64,000 nucleotides of DNA from Diphasiastrum complanatum (Eukaryota; Streptophyta; Lycopodiopsida; Lycopodiales; Lycopodiaceae): assembly GCA_029204225.1 (NCBI GenBank), contig CM055109.1:24206422-24270421 (forward strand). The letters are read 5' to 3'. This document shows, piece after piece, positions 11,601 through 23,306 of this stretch. Position 1 is the first letter of the stretch. Each line of letters opens with the position of its first letter. The position numbers and the translations under genes are program-made. Below the pieces are notes generated by a model. It had not been told where the DNA came from and did no database searches. It saw nothing but the letters and a program-made list of their open reading frames with translations.

Positions 11601-14234
11601 TTCTGTCATCCTAGGAGCTATCATGCAGGCACCTAACTTCCAAGAATCATGTACAGCTTGTAGGGCTTCCAACCCGAAGTTTCCTTTGATTCGAGAACAA
11701 ATATTTTGCTCTGGCCAAGCTCATAGTTTGTGCTGGTACTGCTCAGTTGCAGCTTTGATCTCTACTTTCTCAATTCCAGTCCATCTATATTATTCCATGT
11801 CAAACTCCTTAGAAAAAAAAAAATTTATTCATATATGTAGAGTCTACATGTAGATTATTGTTGGAGTACCTTAAAAGAAAGATATAGCTACAGAAATTTT
11901 TATATGGGCAATGGTGGTCTAGGACGGCATGGCTATTGTCCAGCGCGTTGATCGGTACGGTAATATTGGTGGTCTCCTAGGCTTGGGGTGAACATGGTTA
12001 TGTGCTCTATGGTTGATTGAAAGATCCATCCAACATTCTTGGAAGATTGATGAACAGAAAGTAGCATGTGGAAAGTAAGTTATTTGTCATAATTCTTGCC
12101 GAGAATAATAGATCTTAGCATGCATAAGAAGCCAATTTTTGTCATGATTTTAAAACCTAATCAAAGCTGAAAATCAGATTATTAGAGCTTGTATCAAACC
12201 AGCATTCAGGGAAGCTGACTCTACTTTGCAAATATAACTTGGGTTGATTCATGCATTGGCAGGAATGTCAGACTCCTACTGCAACCCCTTGTTGCCCCCG
12301 GATTACTTTTATTTATTATTTGTCTATTTCCTGAACAGTAAAAAAAAAAAAATTTGCGATCCGGGTCGCAGATCGCTGACGTTCCGGATCGCACGATCCG
12401 AAACGTTTTTGCAGCGGATCGCGATCCGCTGCAACTCAGCATGACTGATTCCAAAATGCACGATGTAGCTTAGAGGGTGATGAATGTGGCCAACAATCAG
12501 TCATGTCCTTGCATTGTGTAAACTAGTATGCTTTGAATTTGGTAAGGTTTCTAGTAGGCATGCATCTAATATGGGGTAGTTCATATAATTTACACATGTT
12601 TATGGGTTAAATTTATGTCTGTTTCTACGAAAAATGTATGGCATGTTATGATAATCTCTATAGATAGTTACAACATATTAGAGCTCTATGTTGACAAATT
12701 TGGAATATGTGTTGGTGAATTTAGGAAATATGAAGTTGCCATGAGATGCAAACTCTAGGGAGGGAAATTCACCCTCTCACAATTTAATCAACTATGCCAA
12801 GTGAAGCCCAAAGGGGTTTAGGATTTAACTGGTGAATTCAAGCTATAGTTGCTTCAAAGGTGTCACATAATTCTCAACTGCTCACTTACATAGCCACACC
12901 CCAAGGACACATCTCATGAGTACTTGCAATGTATCTTCTCCCACGTTTCTAATCTAGTTATCCTCTAATTGACCCTAGGTTACCACTCTAGTCATAGTTC
13001 TATGAATCTAATAGACTACATGTAGAACCTCAGTGAGATGGGGTATGGGACGCCATGGCTCCAACGGCCCTGATGCAAACACGAATGTGTTCTTAAATTC
13101 TGCAGAGAGTTCTATGTCTATAGTAGCAATATTCTCTTTTGGTGTAAATGCAATCAAGTTCTATGTCCATAGTAGCAATATTCTCTTTTGGTGTAAATGC
13201 TATCAAGTTACCAAGGCGGCATTCCTCCACATCCCTTATTGTTGACCTATCAATGGTAGACACATGGGGTGCTTACATTTTAAACTGTCACCTTGCTGAT
13301 GTTAACACAAGGCAGCTCATGGATATAACCAAAAAAAAGTGAAATTGCTACTAATGAATGGAATGGGCCTTAGTTTGCTGATTTCACCTTGGAAACCCCA
13401 CCCACCCTGCTGAGCTTGAGGGGGTTCTCGGTCAGAACCGGCTTGGTCAGGCTGATTCAGGGTAAATATTATGGTGGATTCCATCTGATGAATAGGTTCT
13501 AAGCAAGTGCGATCAAAGCAGGACTTCATATGCATGATCATCAAGTGTGAAAAATAGGTCCATATGCATGATCATCAAGTGTGAGAAATAGATCCATATT
13601 CATGAATGTCAAGAGTGAGATATTGTCATTTTCTTTTTTCATCATCAAGAGTGAGAAATAGATTAAAAGGGAGGTGGGCTAAAGGCATACCTATCTTTTT
13701 TTCTTTATCATCATCCAGAGTGAGAAACAGCAATGACAGGAGGTGGGTTGGAGGCAAACATGTCTGTTTTATTTTCAGCATCAAGAGTGAGAAATAGAAA
13801 AGAAGCGAGGTGGGTTGGAGGCCGGAACCTATCTAATTTTCTCTCATGATCAAGAGTGAGAAATATAAATGCAGGGAGGTGGGGTTGGAGACAAGACACC
13901 AGTCCCTTTTTCTTCATCATCAAACCTGAGAAACTGAAACGAATGGAGGTTGGCAGGAAAAAACCTGTCTTTCTTTTTTGTCGTCATCAAGAGTGAGAAA
14001 CAGTAAAGAAGGGAGGTGGGTTGGATGCAAAAACCTGTCTTTAATGAAGGCAATTGGAGCTAGGATGGACAGAGCTAGCATGTCACGCAGCATACAGAAC
14101 ACCAGCTGGTTCATGCCCACACTCAGAGCAAGCTTGGCCAGCACATGGTACCCCCCATAGTTAATCTGCACCAGCACCAGCGCTGCGTGCGCCCTCGCCA
14201 CATCCGCTGCCAATGACTGCTGCGTCATCATCAT
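5693..14234 (-). CDS. WAT1-related / UMAMIT-type transporter, seven exons, complete
   Basis: A drug/metabolite-transporter fold membrane protein of plants (EamA type, two halves of five membrane spans). Relatives carry amino acids or auxin across the plasma membrane or tonoplast; the substrate here cannot be told. I read exons at 14234-14035, 10946-10884, 10784-10668, 7103-6818, 6665-6510, 6308-6157 and 5864-5693. Every boundary is GT-AG and the phases fit throughout, giving 381 residues, the usual family length. Family hallmarks are [12 protein letters not shown] and GMNQLVFC with the [10 protein letters not shown] span in exon 1, [13 protein letters not shown] and [15 protein letters not shown] in exon 3, [21 protein letters not shown] in part in exon 4, and [12 protein letters not shown] with LGSSVYLGS in exon 6. 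The start is the first of three ATGs (MMMTQQ). It ends in LKVLP-TAG. No stop or frameshift was found. Introns 1 and 3 exceed 3 kb and hold repeats and TE fragments. Confidence 0.93.
7620..7800 (+). other. LTR-like promoter remnant within WAT1 intron 3 (tentative)
   Basis: AGTATAAATAGGTC at about 7627 resembles a TATA box, followed by a TTTATAAGTTCTCTGTTGATTC stretch typical in style of R/U5 sequence. LTR boundaries and a PBS were not found, so this is only a suggestion of an old LTR. Confidence 0.2.
8480..9045 (-). mobile_element. Probable 3' LTR remnant of a gypsy element in WAT1 intron 3
   Basis: On the minus strand the gypsy coding fragment at 9377-9156 is followed by AAGGGGGAAAGAATGTTAGGAACC, which reads as a polypurine tract and an LTR start (TGTTAGGAACC at about 9042). 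The gypsy element at 38-41 kb has the parallel arrangement AGGGGAAAGGAATGTTACATACC. The 3' end of the LTR could not be fixed. Confidence 0.5.
9156..9377 (-). mobile_element. Ty3/gypsy pol C-terminal fragment
   Basis: The reading [16 protein letters not shown] is the conserved segment near the end of chromovirus-type gypsy integrase (compare GIHPVFHVSKLKPSLG in the element at 40.6 kb). After a frame disruption, [12 protein letters not shown]-like sequence corresponds to the chromodomain-like end. It is truncated upstream, abutting the LINE-type fragment at about 9340, and lies wholly within intron 3 of the WAT1-like gene in the same orientation. Confidence 0.8.
9340..9790 (+). mobile_element. 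LINE ORF1-like fragment (coiled coil), frameshifted
   Basis: This fragment encodes ILYTPYEST, a Trp-containing stretch, then a heptad-patterned coiled coil ([19 protein letters not shown]). After a frameshift near 9590 it reads [21 protein letters not shown]. The same order (ILYTPSKST, coiled coil with LKEKNLLQSKVA, then SWAAILKKGTKPSALISSVIS) is found on the minus strand at about 51.3-51.9 kb, upstream of a LINE reverse transcriptase. I therefore call it a dispersed 5' piece of that LINE family. Confidence 0.6.
9818..10261 (+). other. Open frame of 147 codons, probably not a gene
   Basis: This is GC-richer than its surroundings and contains an Asp run from a GATGATGAT tract and Arg-rich stretches. 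It follows the LINE ORF1-like fragment and may be more of the same element. No domain is recognised, and it is antisense within intron 3 of the WAT1-like gene. Confidence 0.25.
10434..10464. repeat. (CT)n tract with CG interruption
   Basis: Two short CT runs separated by CGCGCG at about 10446, within intron 3. Confidence 0.9.
12362..12432. repeat. Cluster of GATC-centred palindromes
   Basis: 12385-12400 reads CGGATCG-CA-CGATCCG, an inverted repeat with 7-base arms. 12411-12432 is a perfect 22-base palindrome centred on GATCGCGATC. Upstream, GGGTCGCAGATCGC (from 12363) is related sequence. The cluster sits in intron 1 of the WAT1-like gene, beside an A11 run. Confidence 0.85.
13555..14040 (-). 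repeat. Tandem array at the 5' end of WAT1 intron 1, carrying copies of the splice donor
   Basis: Units of about 65-70 bases share, on the minus strand, AAAGACAGGTTTTTGC, then CCAACCCACCTCCC, then TTTCTCACTCTTGATGATG. The exon 1 donor (exon end at 14035) is the first unit. Donor-like equivalents recur at about 13965, 13900, 13830 and 13691, each degenerate to a different degree. At least six to seven units can be counted. Confidence 0.85.
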
Positions 14235-14495
14235 CTTCGTCTCCTTCTTTCATTAATTTCTCCTATTTGTGTTGCTGCCTGCCATTCCTCAGCTCACGTT
14301 TTGATCGCAGAGCTCTAGCACTCAGAGGAGAGTCGGCCAATCGTCAGCCTCCAGTCTGCGAAGAAATATGAACGTCTTGAGAAGAAATCGGGAATGCAAC
14401 CGATTGTCGGTCGCTTATCTCCCAATGAGATTTGAGCATGTGTTGTACTCACAGACGGTCTGCAGATGACCAACGTGCAGGTACGTGCCACCTCT

Positions 14496-14504
14496 CTTTT
14501 AATA
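14496..14504 (-). promoter_or_regulatory. Possible TATA box of the WAT1-like gene
   Basis: Minus-strand TATTAAAAG lies about 265 bases before the ATG in a plausible position. There is no independent evidence for the start of transcription. Confidence 0.25.
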
Positions 14505-15958
<1,454 letters not shown>

Positions 15959-16136
15959 TCATGTCTGATCCAGAAGATTCAAAATAATCCTTGATGTGGA
16001 TATTAAGCACTCCAATGCATGAGTTTATATCACTTATACCTCGTCATTCTGAACTAGGCAAGAAATGTAATTAATATCCTGGTCAGGGGTAAGGCACTCC
16101 AATTAGTAGTGCATGGTGATTGACAGCCTTTATGCA

Positions 16137-16443
16137 TGTTGAGGAGATCAAAAGCAGTTGAATGAGGATTTAGTAAAGGAGCAAGGTTTTGAAAGGAATA
16201 TTCGTAGGCTCAAGGGCTCTATATATACTTATAGAAACTCGCTCTCCTCCACTTCCAGATTCTAGTTTTTATTTGTTAGAAACTTCCTGTATTTGGTCAT
16301 TGTGGCTCGCGAATGAAGTTGATTGGTGTTCAACTTTCAATTTGTACTTGGTTAGGAGGTTTGGCTCCACAACAATCCTTTTCGCGTATGTAGAAGGATC
16401 TTAAGGATCTCTACTTGGCGATCTTTACAATGATATCAGAACC
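16137..16443 (+). mobile_element. Possible 5' LTR and primer binding site
   Basis: TGTTGAGGAG at 16137 and TTTACA at about 16429 could be LTR ends (about 293 bases), with a TATA-like CTATATATACTT at about 16211. Directly after comes TGATATCAGAACC, which differs slightly from the TGGTATCAGAGC primer site of the other copia elements here. No gag follows, so the element is truncated or the call is wrong. Confidence 0.45.
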
Positions 16444-18910
16444 TAGCCTTGCATCAATCATAACGTGGAGGCACTTTTTTCCTTTTTTGTAACTTTTTGC
16501 ATCTTTTTGATGGTATCTCCTTGTTTTTTCTTCTTGGTGATGGAATTAACCTCCAAGTAAGTGGCTTCTCAGGATCTTGATTGTTTTTCTCCTAAAGATC
16601 AATGTTATGGACTTTCCCAATAGCCATAACTGCACATTTTTTTATTTTTGATGATTTTTTATGGTTTTTCGACTAGTATTCACCAATTTGGCCTGAAATT
16701 CATCTACCGTACTATATGTGAATGATTTTCTTTATTTTTCTTTAGTCATTATGACTAGTTTTAATGATTGCATGCCAGTTATATGGTCAATATTGGATCG
16801 AGACTATATTTTGATCAAAATTTGGTGATTTTGGCTCAAATTAATCAATAAGAGATGGTATTAGGTGTAATCAAAACTTTCAGTGCTTGCATGAAATTGA
16901 GTTACAGTAGTTAGGGTCTATTGCACTTGCATGTGGTTGTGATCTGTGAAGAAAATCAGATCACAAAGACCTAATTATGCCCTTTGATTTTTGGCTTATT
17001 AAAAGAGCACATCTTTATTATTATTACAAATGTAGAGATCAAGCATCTACTACACATAGAAGATGTAAACTCAATAAGAACTTGTCAAAATCACTTATGT
17101 ATGATAACTTATTGTTCTTGTCCGTACAATAACAGTACTCACACATGGGAACTCATACACACAAGAAAAATAGCATTCTATACACAAGAATCCACTATAT
17201 CATCACAAATATGCAAAAATGGATGTAAAATCCCAAAGAGATATCTTCTAGAAGAATAAACGAGAGAAGAATGGGAGATATGGGATCCTCCCACGCTTGT
17301 AGTCTTTTTATAACAGCCCCTTGTCCTATTTGGATTCTCTTAGACAAGCTTATCTACTTATGGAAGTTTCTAGATCTCTTCCAAACCCTAGATCTAACAT
17401 GACTAGATTCAATGCATCTCTACCAACCAATTAGAGTAGGTCCAAATTCGACCTTATCAACTTGCCTAAGCTATTAAAAATAGGAAATCCACTATTCTTG
17501 GGCCTTATTAACTCCATAAAGTCTATTTGTAAGTTGAAAATTCATATTGGCCTCAACATTGCCAAATAAACTCAACTTGACTAAACTAAACTAGTTGATA
17601 TTTTTCACATGATCTATCAAAACATGCCGAATGTTTTTTTTGAACATGACCTTTTTGGTTTTTGTATTTTTTTAGGAGTTTGATTCAAGTACTATGCATA
17701 AAAATTTGCATACATGTTCTCAAAGATGCAATGAAATTGTCCAAAGGCTGGAAATGGGTTTAGTAGGCGCTTAATACCATAAGGGGTCTCAAAATCTCAA
17801 AAATTAGAATATTTTTGATGATTTTTTTGGCAAGAATAATTCTTTTTATAGAACCTAAAGCCTATGGATTGATATACAATCTAAAAGGTAAGTTGAATTT
17901 CTGATGCAAGCCCTTCTAAAGACCATTTTTTGGTGCCTGGAGACTTGGGTAATAATTCACCAAAGTTTGCTTGTTATGAGTCCTTCTAGGAACCATTTTT
18001 TGATTAATCTGAGACTATAGAACTTTTCTAGACCTGATTAAATCTTCTACTAATCTATAATGAAGCTTTATAGATTGCTTGTCTTGTGTATTTGATGGCA
18101 TGTGAAGTGTAGATATGGATTTTGACAAAACCTCCTTGGAAAAGTGCATCCTCCTATTGGTTTTTCCAACCTTTATAGCTCGCATGTGTGGATAATATGA
18201 TCTAGGATGACATGTCGGACATCTTGCTAACCTACCCTTCCTATATAATATGCCTTACAACATCCAATCTGGTGCTCTGTAGCAAATGTTGTGATCATTG
18301 GAAGTTTAGTAATTTTTTGTTCAAATATTGGCAAAATTTTGAAATGTTCAGATTGCATGTCGAAAAGTTTAGTAGGTTGCATGTCCATTGTGAAACACTC
18401 ATAAAATATGGCACAATGTCTTACAATGGTTTTGATTTCAAATGTCATGCATGAGTACAATTTTTTATTGCGACAATTGAAGTGGAGGAGGAATGGAGTC
18501 TAAAATATATACGATCGAAACTTACAATGCTCCAATTTGACATACCTCAAATCTATGGTTTTCAAGTAAATGGAAGAATGGTACGTTTTTGTATTAAATA
18601 GTCTGTTATATAATTGTTATACTGTTATTTATTAACAATGATTTATTGATAGATCACTTACAATGTTAATGCAGATTAGAGCAAGGCAAGAAGATCATAT
18701 CCCATGCGCAAAGATTTATTGTCAAGCATAGAAATTGTCGAAACAAATTAAAGCTTTGATGAATCAGTAAATGTACAATATTGGTGAGCTTAACTTTCTT
18801 TGTGAAATTTTAGATTGCTAACTTTTGACTCCTTTAATATTAACCCACATTGTTTATTGATAAATGTAATTCCATTGTTTTCATGTGCAGGTTCAAGAAA
18901 AGTGAAATGA
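16444..18910. other. No clear gene; possible fragmentary plus-strand exons near 18470-18770
   Basis: Mostly AT-rich. From 18470 the plus strand reads FDIPQIYGFQVNGRM, then GTACGT, an AT-rich stretch, TGCAG, and RARQEDHIPCAKIYC. This is an exon-intron-exon pattern, but it contains stops and matches no family I know. It adjoins the block at 19-26 kb and might belong to it. Confidence 0.3.
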
Positions 18911-18914
18911 AGAA

Positions 18915-18980
18915 TTGAAATAGCAACAATAGAATATCAAATGATGGAAATAGCAACAATCGAATATCAAAAGACCCGAA
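18915..18980. repeat. Short tandem duplication (about 34-base unit)
   Basis: GAAATAGCAACAATAGAATATCAAATGATG is followed by GAAATAGCAACAATCGAATATCAAAAGA, two adjacent copies. Confidence 0.85.
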
Positions 18981-19059
18981 AGGGTCATCATTTGTACACA
19001 TTGAATGTAAATTTTTGAAGTACATATTTTTGTATTGGCTTTTCAATAAGACCATTTAT

Positions 19060-20952
19060 CTATTTTTCTATATAAATTTCTTTTCCATGAGCTCTTTCAA
19101 GTGTAAGCTCCCTAGCTTCTTGATCCGTTGTCACTGATGTTGCATTAGAGAGAAAAATCTTAAGCATCTCTTGTCAAAATTCAAATATGTCATTTTGTGT
19201 GAATTTCGGACAGGTGAACTACAAATCATCAACAATAGACAAGTTAGACAAATACACAAAAGTAAAAAATCGTATAAATAAAATCAGTGTACATTCAAAC
19301 CCAAATTACCACAACTGAATGAGTCAACTTGCTGAGAGGACTGAAAATCAAAATACAGAATGTTAGTTTCACATTTTTTTTATATGGAAATTTGCATCAC
19401 GAAAAGAGTAACAGAAAAATTGGTTACTTGTGCATCTATTATCTCTATGTGCCTTGCTACACACAGGGCCTTCGCTGGAAAATAAATGATCATGCTTTTG
19501 TACATGTCAATGTCGACATTGAGGTATGTTGATCTCGAAGAGTTCATTCTCAGCACCTTTGGATTACACAAACCGGCTTCATCCACTCTTAGTAATATAA
19601 TATGTATAGACCAGTGATGACTGCAATCAACCAAATAGTCAATGATATGTAAATGAAAAAAATACAAATAAAGCATATAATAAAACAATACACACAACTA
19701 AAAATGAACAATACATACTTTTGACAGTATGGTACAACAAAAATTTTGGAGTCGCATGGCATATGTCGTAAACATGACGCAGCTGATTGCTCGTCCTTAA
19801 GCAGGTGACAAAAAAATTGAGTAAGCACAAAAACACCAGGAACATTGTCGCTTTTGTACAACTGAACCCAAAAATTGAGTCCAGCTTTGACAACTGGGTC
19901 TGCGAGGTCCGAAGACTTATTCAATAACTCCTTACAGATAACATGATTAAAATAATTCATATATGAGGTCAAATATATATTGAATACAAAGCGACCACCT
20001 AATTTATCTATTTTTTTAGCTATGTACTCGTCAAAAATTATATATCGCTCAGAATAAAAAAATGTCAGCATGGGATCGACCGGATATTGAACAACTACAT
20101 TTTTATATACAGTTCCTATTGGTTTAGATGGCCTATCAGGAAAAAGAGCAATTGATTTTGTTATATATCTATTTAGATCCTCTGTGGTGCGTCTCGGCAC
20201 ATCCAAAGACTGGTCACTATCAGAAGAGTAATCTAGTAAAATATTTAGACCAGGAGTGAGATGAAGACCCTCTTGACCTTTCAGTGTATCGAGAATCAAT
20301 TGGGTTTGGCCTATCATCTGCTCGGTCTCATCTAATAGTACTAATCTTCTTTTAGGCGGAGGTGGAGGAGAGGAGAATTCTTTAGGTTCCACCCTAGACA
20401 GCCCAGCTTGATCATGAGTTGGCTGGTCTTCAACTGGCTTGATTTGGATTTTTTTGGCCCTGGTTCATGACCTCACTGGCCTTGACTGCTTTCTTTTTCT
20501 CTGATAAGGGGGTCTAACCTTGGGAGCTGGTTGGGGAGGTGGAGGTGCCTTGAATACCTGCTCGTACTGATTCCTCAGCCTAAACACAAGCTCCATATCC
20601 TTGGGCATGATAGTCACCCGCTTTGGGTGTACAGCAGCAAGCACAATATTCTCAAAAAACCTAATCTGATAATCTTCATAGGCTGTATGCAATGCTTCAA
20701 TTGGAGTCACACACCATCTGACATCCACGGACAAAGACCTTATCAATCTCTCACTATTCGGTTGAAGTGAGTTTTCGGTATCAGAAGGTTTGTGGACTTC
20801 TGTAACTTCCTGATATCTCTGAGCCATGGGCGGGGTTTTCTGCCAGTTCTCCTAGCACGAGGTCGAGTAGCTGCAGGATGCAAGGATGATGTGGCTTGAC
20901 TAGCAAACGAGATAGTAGACTTTGGACGCGCAGTCTGTTTAGTCCCTGCCAT
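19060..20952 (-). pseudogene. Histone H3-fold protein fused to a long novel C-terminal region, three exons, inactivated
   Basis: Exon 1 (20952-19719) starts MAGTKQTARPKS, an H3-like tail, then KLQKSTNLLIPKTHFNRIVRD (the H3 N-terminal helix). After a one-base deletion near 20746 it continues DVRW, EALHTAYEDYQIRFFE and HPKRVTIMPKDMELVFRLR, matching H3 helices 2 and 3 with the near-invariant KRVTIMPKD. A Pro/Lys/Arg linker follows, then about 260 residues I cannot assign. Exons 2 (19620-19428) and 3 (19218-19060) join with GT-AG borders and matching phases. With the missing base allowed, the total is 528 codons plus stop. Defects are the deletion and in-frame TGA at 20465-20467 and 19174-19176. 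The canonical H3 is 136 residues with no such extension. The H3 core is divergent, comparable to CENH3-like variants, but no centromeric assignment is possible. Confidence 0.75.
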
Positions 20953-21175
20953 TGCTTCCGATATTGCAGGTCGTAGATGAGCTATTCGAACGCAGATCCT
21001 CGCGTGGCTCCAATATCAGCCCAATAGATTCCAATATCGCAGCGGCGCGAGAAGCAACCAGAACTCTCAAAAATACTGTTGATCGTCGCGTGGCTCCGAT
21101 ATCGAGTTTCTGTGAGAGAGAGCAAGGAACGATTCAGGAATCTGGTAGCCAAATGGTTTTCATTCACGGTCTTTG

Positions 21176-21183
21176 CTTATATA
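21176..21183 (-). promoter_or_regulatory. TATA box of the H3-fusion gene
   Basis: Minus-strand TATATAAG lies about 225 bases before the ATG at 20952. A mirror-image TATA box serves the opposite strand at 21509. Confidence 0.6.
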
Positions 21184-21218
21184 GAGAGAGATTTTTTGTG
21201 CATTAAATGTAAAGATGC

Positions 21219-21386
21219 CATGTGCCAATTTTCGATTGGTGTGTCCTATTAACGATTGCTCCACACGTGCAAATACACGTGTCATATTTTCAACCACACA
21301 TGTGCCAAATTTTGATTCGTGTGTTTTATTAATAATTCCTCCATACGTGCGGATACACGTGTCCTCTTTTCAACCCCCCACGTGTC
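21219..21386. promoter_or_regulatory. Tandem 80-base repeats with ACGTG cores between two divergent TATA boxes
   Basis: Two 80-base units (CATGTGCCAA..TTTTCAACC) and the start of a third lie back to back. ACGTG cores occur at 21263-21270, 21275-21282, 21343-21350, 21355-21362 and 21379-21386. ACGTG is the core of plant G-box/ABRE sites bound by bZIP and bHLH factors. They fill most of the 325 bases between the TATA boxes, so they may drive both genes. Confidence 0.7.
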
Positions 21387-21508
21387 ACCTATGGATTTGG
21401 TCGAAATTTCACATAAATGCTTCGCACGCATTACAGGACTTGACGTATCTCTGAAGTGTCGCATATCTAACAATGATGTTCGAATGGCTGCGATGAATCT
21501 GTGGGATC

Positions 21509-21517
21509 TATATAAGG
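21509..21517 (+). promoter_or_regulatory. TATA box of the plus-strand divergent gene
   Basis: TATATAAGG, in a good context, lies about 300 bases before the ATG at 21818. Confidence 0.6.
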
Positions 21518-21817
21518 GCTAAACAATGCCATAAAACGTTTTGCTATTCAGAGATCGTCAAGGCAATATCGCAACCACGCGAGTCCACTGCGTGCGATTT
21601 TATTTGGCATCACTCCCTCGCGTGTCTACGATATCGGATATTCGTTTCAGCTGCCGAATATCGCTACGACGCGATGCTGCTACTTTTTTTATTTTTCCTG
21701 CACACCGTCGCGTGCCTGATATTGTTGCCACGTGACAGTCTCTCTGTCGATCCGAATTGTCTCCATTCCTCACGTGCCTACGATAACTAGTATCTAGTGT
21801 TGTCTGTCATTTTCGAT

Positions 21818-23281
21818 ATGGAATCTGACAAGATGCATAAATTTCTCCCTGACGCTGATGTTCTAGACATGACTGCGCTTTTTCATCTTAAATTTAATGT
21901 TGATAGATTTGTGCTTGAGCACAAGTCTCACCTATTAGAATTATTCGAAAAGTTTCGGACTAGCATCCTCCCATTATCTCTTGTTATTGATGGCCTGAAG
22001 TTGATTCATTTTCATGAATTGATAGTTGCCCAGTCTGAAGCCAAGCACAAGCATAATAGGAAGTTTACCAAGCTTGACGAGAGCCCCTGAAGGTGGTACA
22101 ATATTGTGAATCCCATAATAGATCATGCATGTTTATAGCTGAGGGCATAGCTTTTGTTTTCTTCATATTTGTGTCAATACTTGATGAAGGCCAATCTTCC
22201 AGATTAATTGGTGTTGGTTCTTCAAGTAGAACATCTACTCAGAGATTTACTGTCGATGTGGACAAAAATTTAGAAGACAAAGTATTGGGTGATGAGGAAG
22301 AGGCTAGGCTGGCTTCGATGTATGAACCTGCTCTGTCACGGTCGATGGTAATATCTTCTACATCAGGTGTAGAAGAACACGATAAAAGGAAGACACTGCT
22401 CGACATTCCTGTATACCATATGAATAGCCTGCCATATTTATCATTGAATGATATTGGGGATGTGTTCGACATGAGAGAGGACGAGATCCTATCTATACTA
22501 GCCAATGCATTGTCAGAATTTTCGGATATAATAGACTTCAATCATGATGATTTAATTGAAGGGATTGACTATCAAGATGAAGGTGGTTGGAAGTCTGGAG
22601 AGCAAGCCTTACAAATTACAAGGCAACAATGTCTAGCCTGTGGCGCAAATGCTCCTAGAGCAATACGTTTTTTCTAAGGATACGTTTCTTGCTGGGCATG
22701 ACTTGCGTGGAAAAGGATTGTTGGAGTATGATCAACATGACATGGTACTTTTTATTTTCTTATTCCATTATAATCATATTTAGCATTGTATTCAATGAAA
22801 ATCCATCTGAAAATTTATCTGATTACAAATTTTTGTATTTATGTTGTAGGACACAATTGAAGTTGATGATTTTGCTACGAGAAGAGGAGGTGCCTGAGGT
22901 GTTGTTGGCCATAAGGATTCAACATTGTGCCATTACCTGAAATACTTTGTACAAAATGAAATTTGTATTCAACATGACAACTTTAATTCACAAGCATGAA
23001 CTATGGTAATGGCAATAAAGGCATTGTCCTACTTTTGTGATGGACATGGATATCCTAACAGTACATACAAAATCATTTTTGTGAAGAGGGATATAGCTAT
23101 CAAAATATTGGGTTATGTTTCTGAAAATGTACCCAAAAGATCATCTGCTTTAGTAGTGTACGCAAGTTACATAGAGTTGAGCAAAAGAATATCAATTGAG
23201 AATCTGGATCCATATGAGAGGAGACAATTTCTTCATGACCATACTGCTCAGCTGACCTTTGTTACCGATGAGAATATGTAA
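21818..23281 (+). pseudogene. Unrecognised acidic gene divergent to the H3-fusion gene, broken
   Basis: The first segment (MESDKMHKF to KLDESP, 21818-22090) is open for 90 codons. A second open stretch from about 22188 to 22677 is rich in Asp, Glu and Ser (VDVDKNLEDKVLGDEEE, SLNDIGDVFDMREDEILS). After a frame change it reads FLAGHDLRGKGLLEYDQHDM to a donor at 22743 (ATG|GTACTT). An acceptor at 22850 leads to DTIEVDDFATRRGG, and a last open run ends with TAA at 23279-23281. Stops and frame changes separate the pieces. I do not recognise a family. Its shared promoter suggests it was co-expressed with the H3-fusion gene; any function is unknown. Confidence 0.5.
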
Positions 23282-23306
23282 TATTTTGATTGTTTTTCTA
23301 TTATGA

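Larger units (their letters stand above)
20999..21786. repeat. Repeated CGCGTG-GATATCG motif in both leader regions of a divergent promoter
   Basis: A roughly 18-base motif of form TCGCGTGGCTCCGATATCG recurs at 20999-21017, 21086-21104, 21618-21637, 21708-21723 and 21770-21785. An inverted copy lies at 21563-21581 (AATATCGCAACCACGCGAG). Copies lie between each TATA box and its gene, on both sides. Confidence 0.75.

Noticed and set aside
20743-20952. A normal histone H3 gene
   Set aside because: Tail and core are too divergent, the frame is broken and the protein continues far beyond the H3 end, so a canonical H3 call would be wrong.
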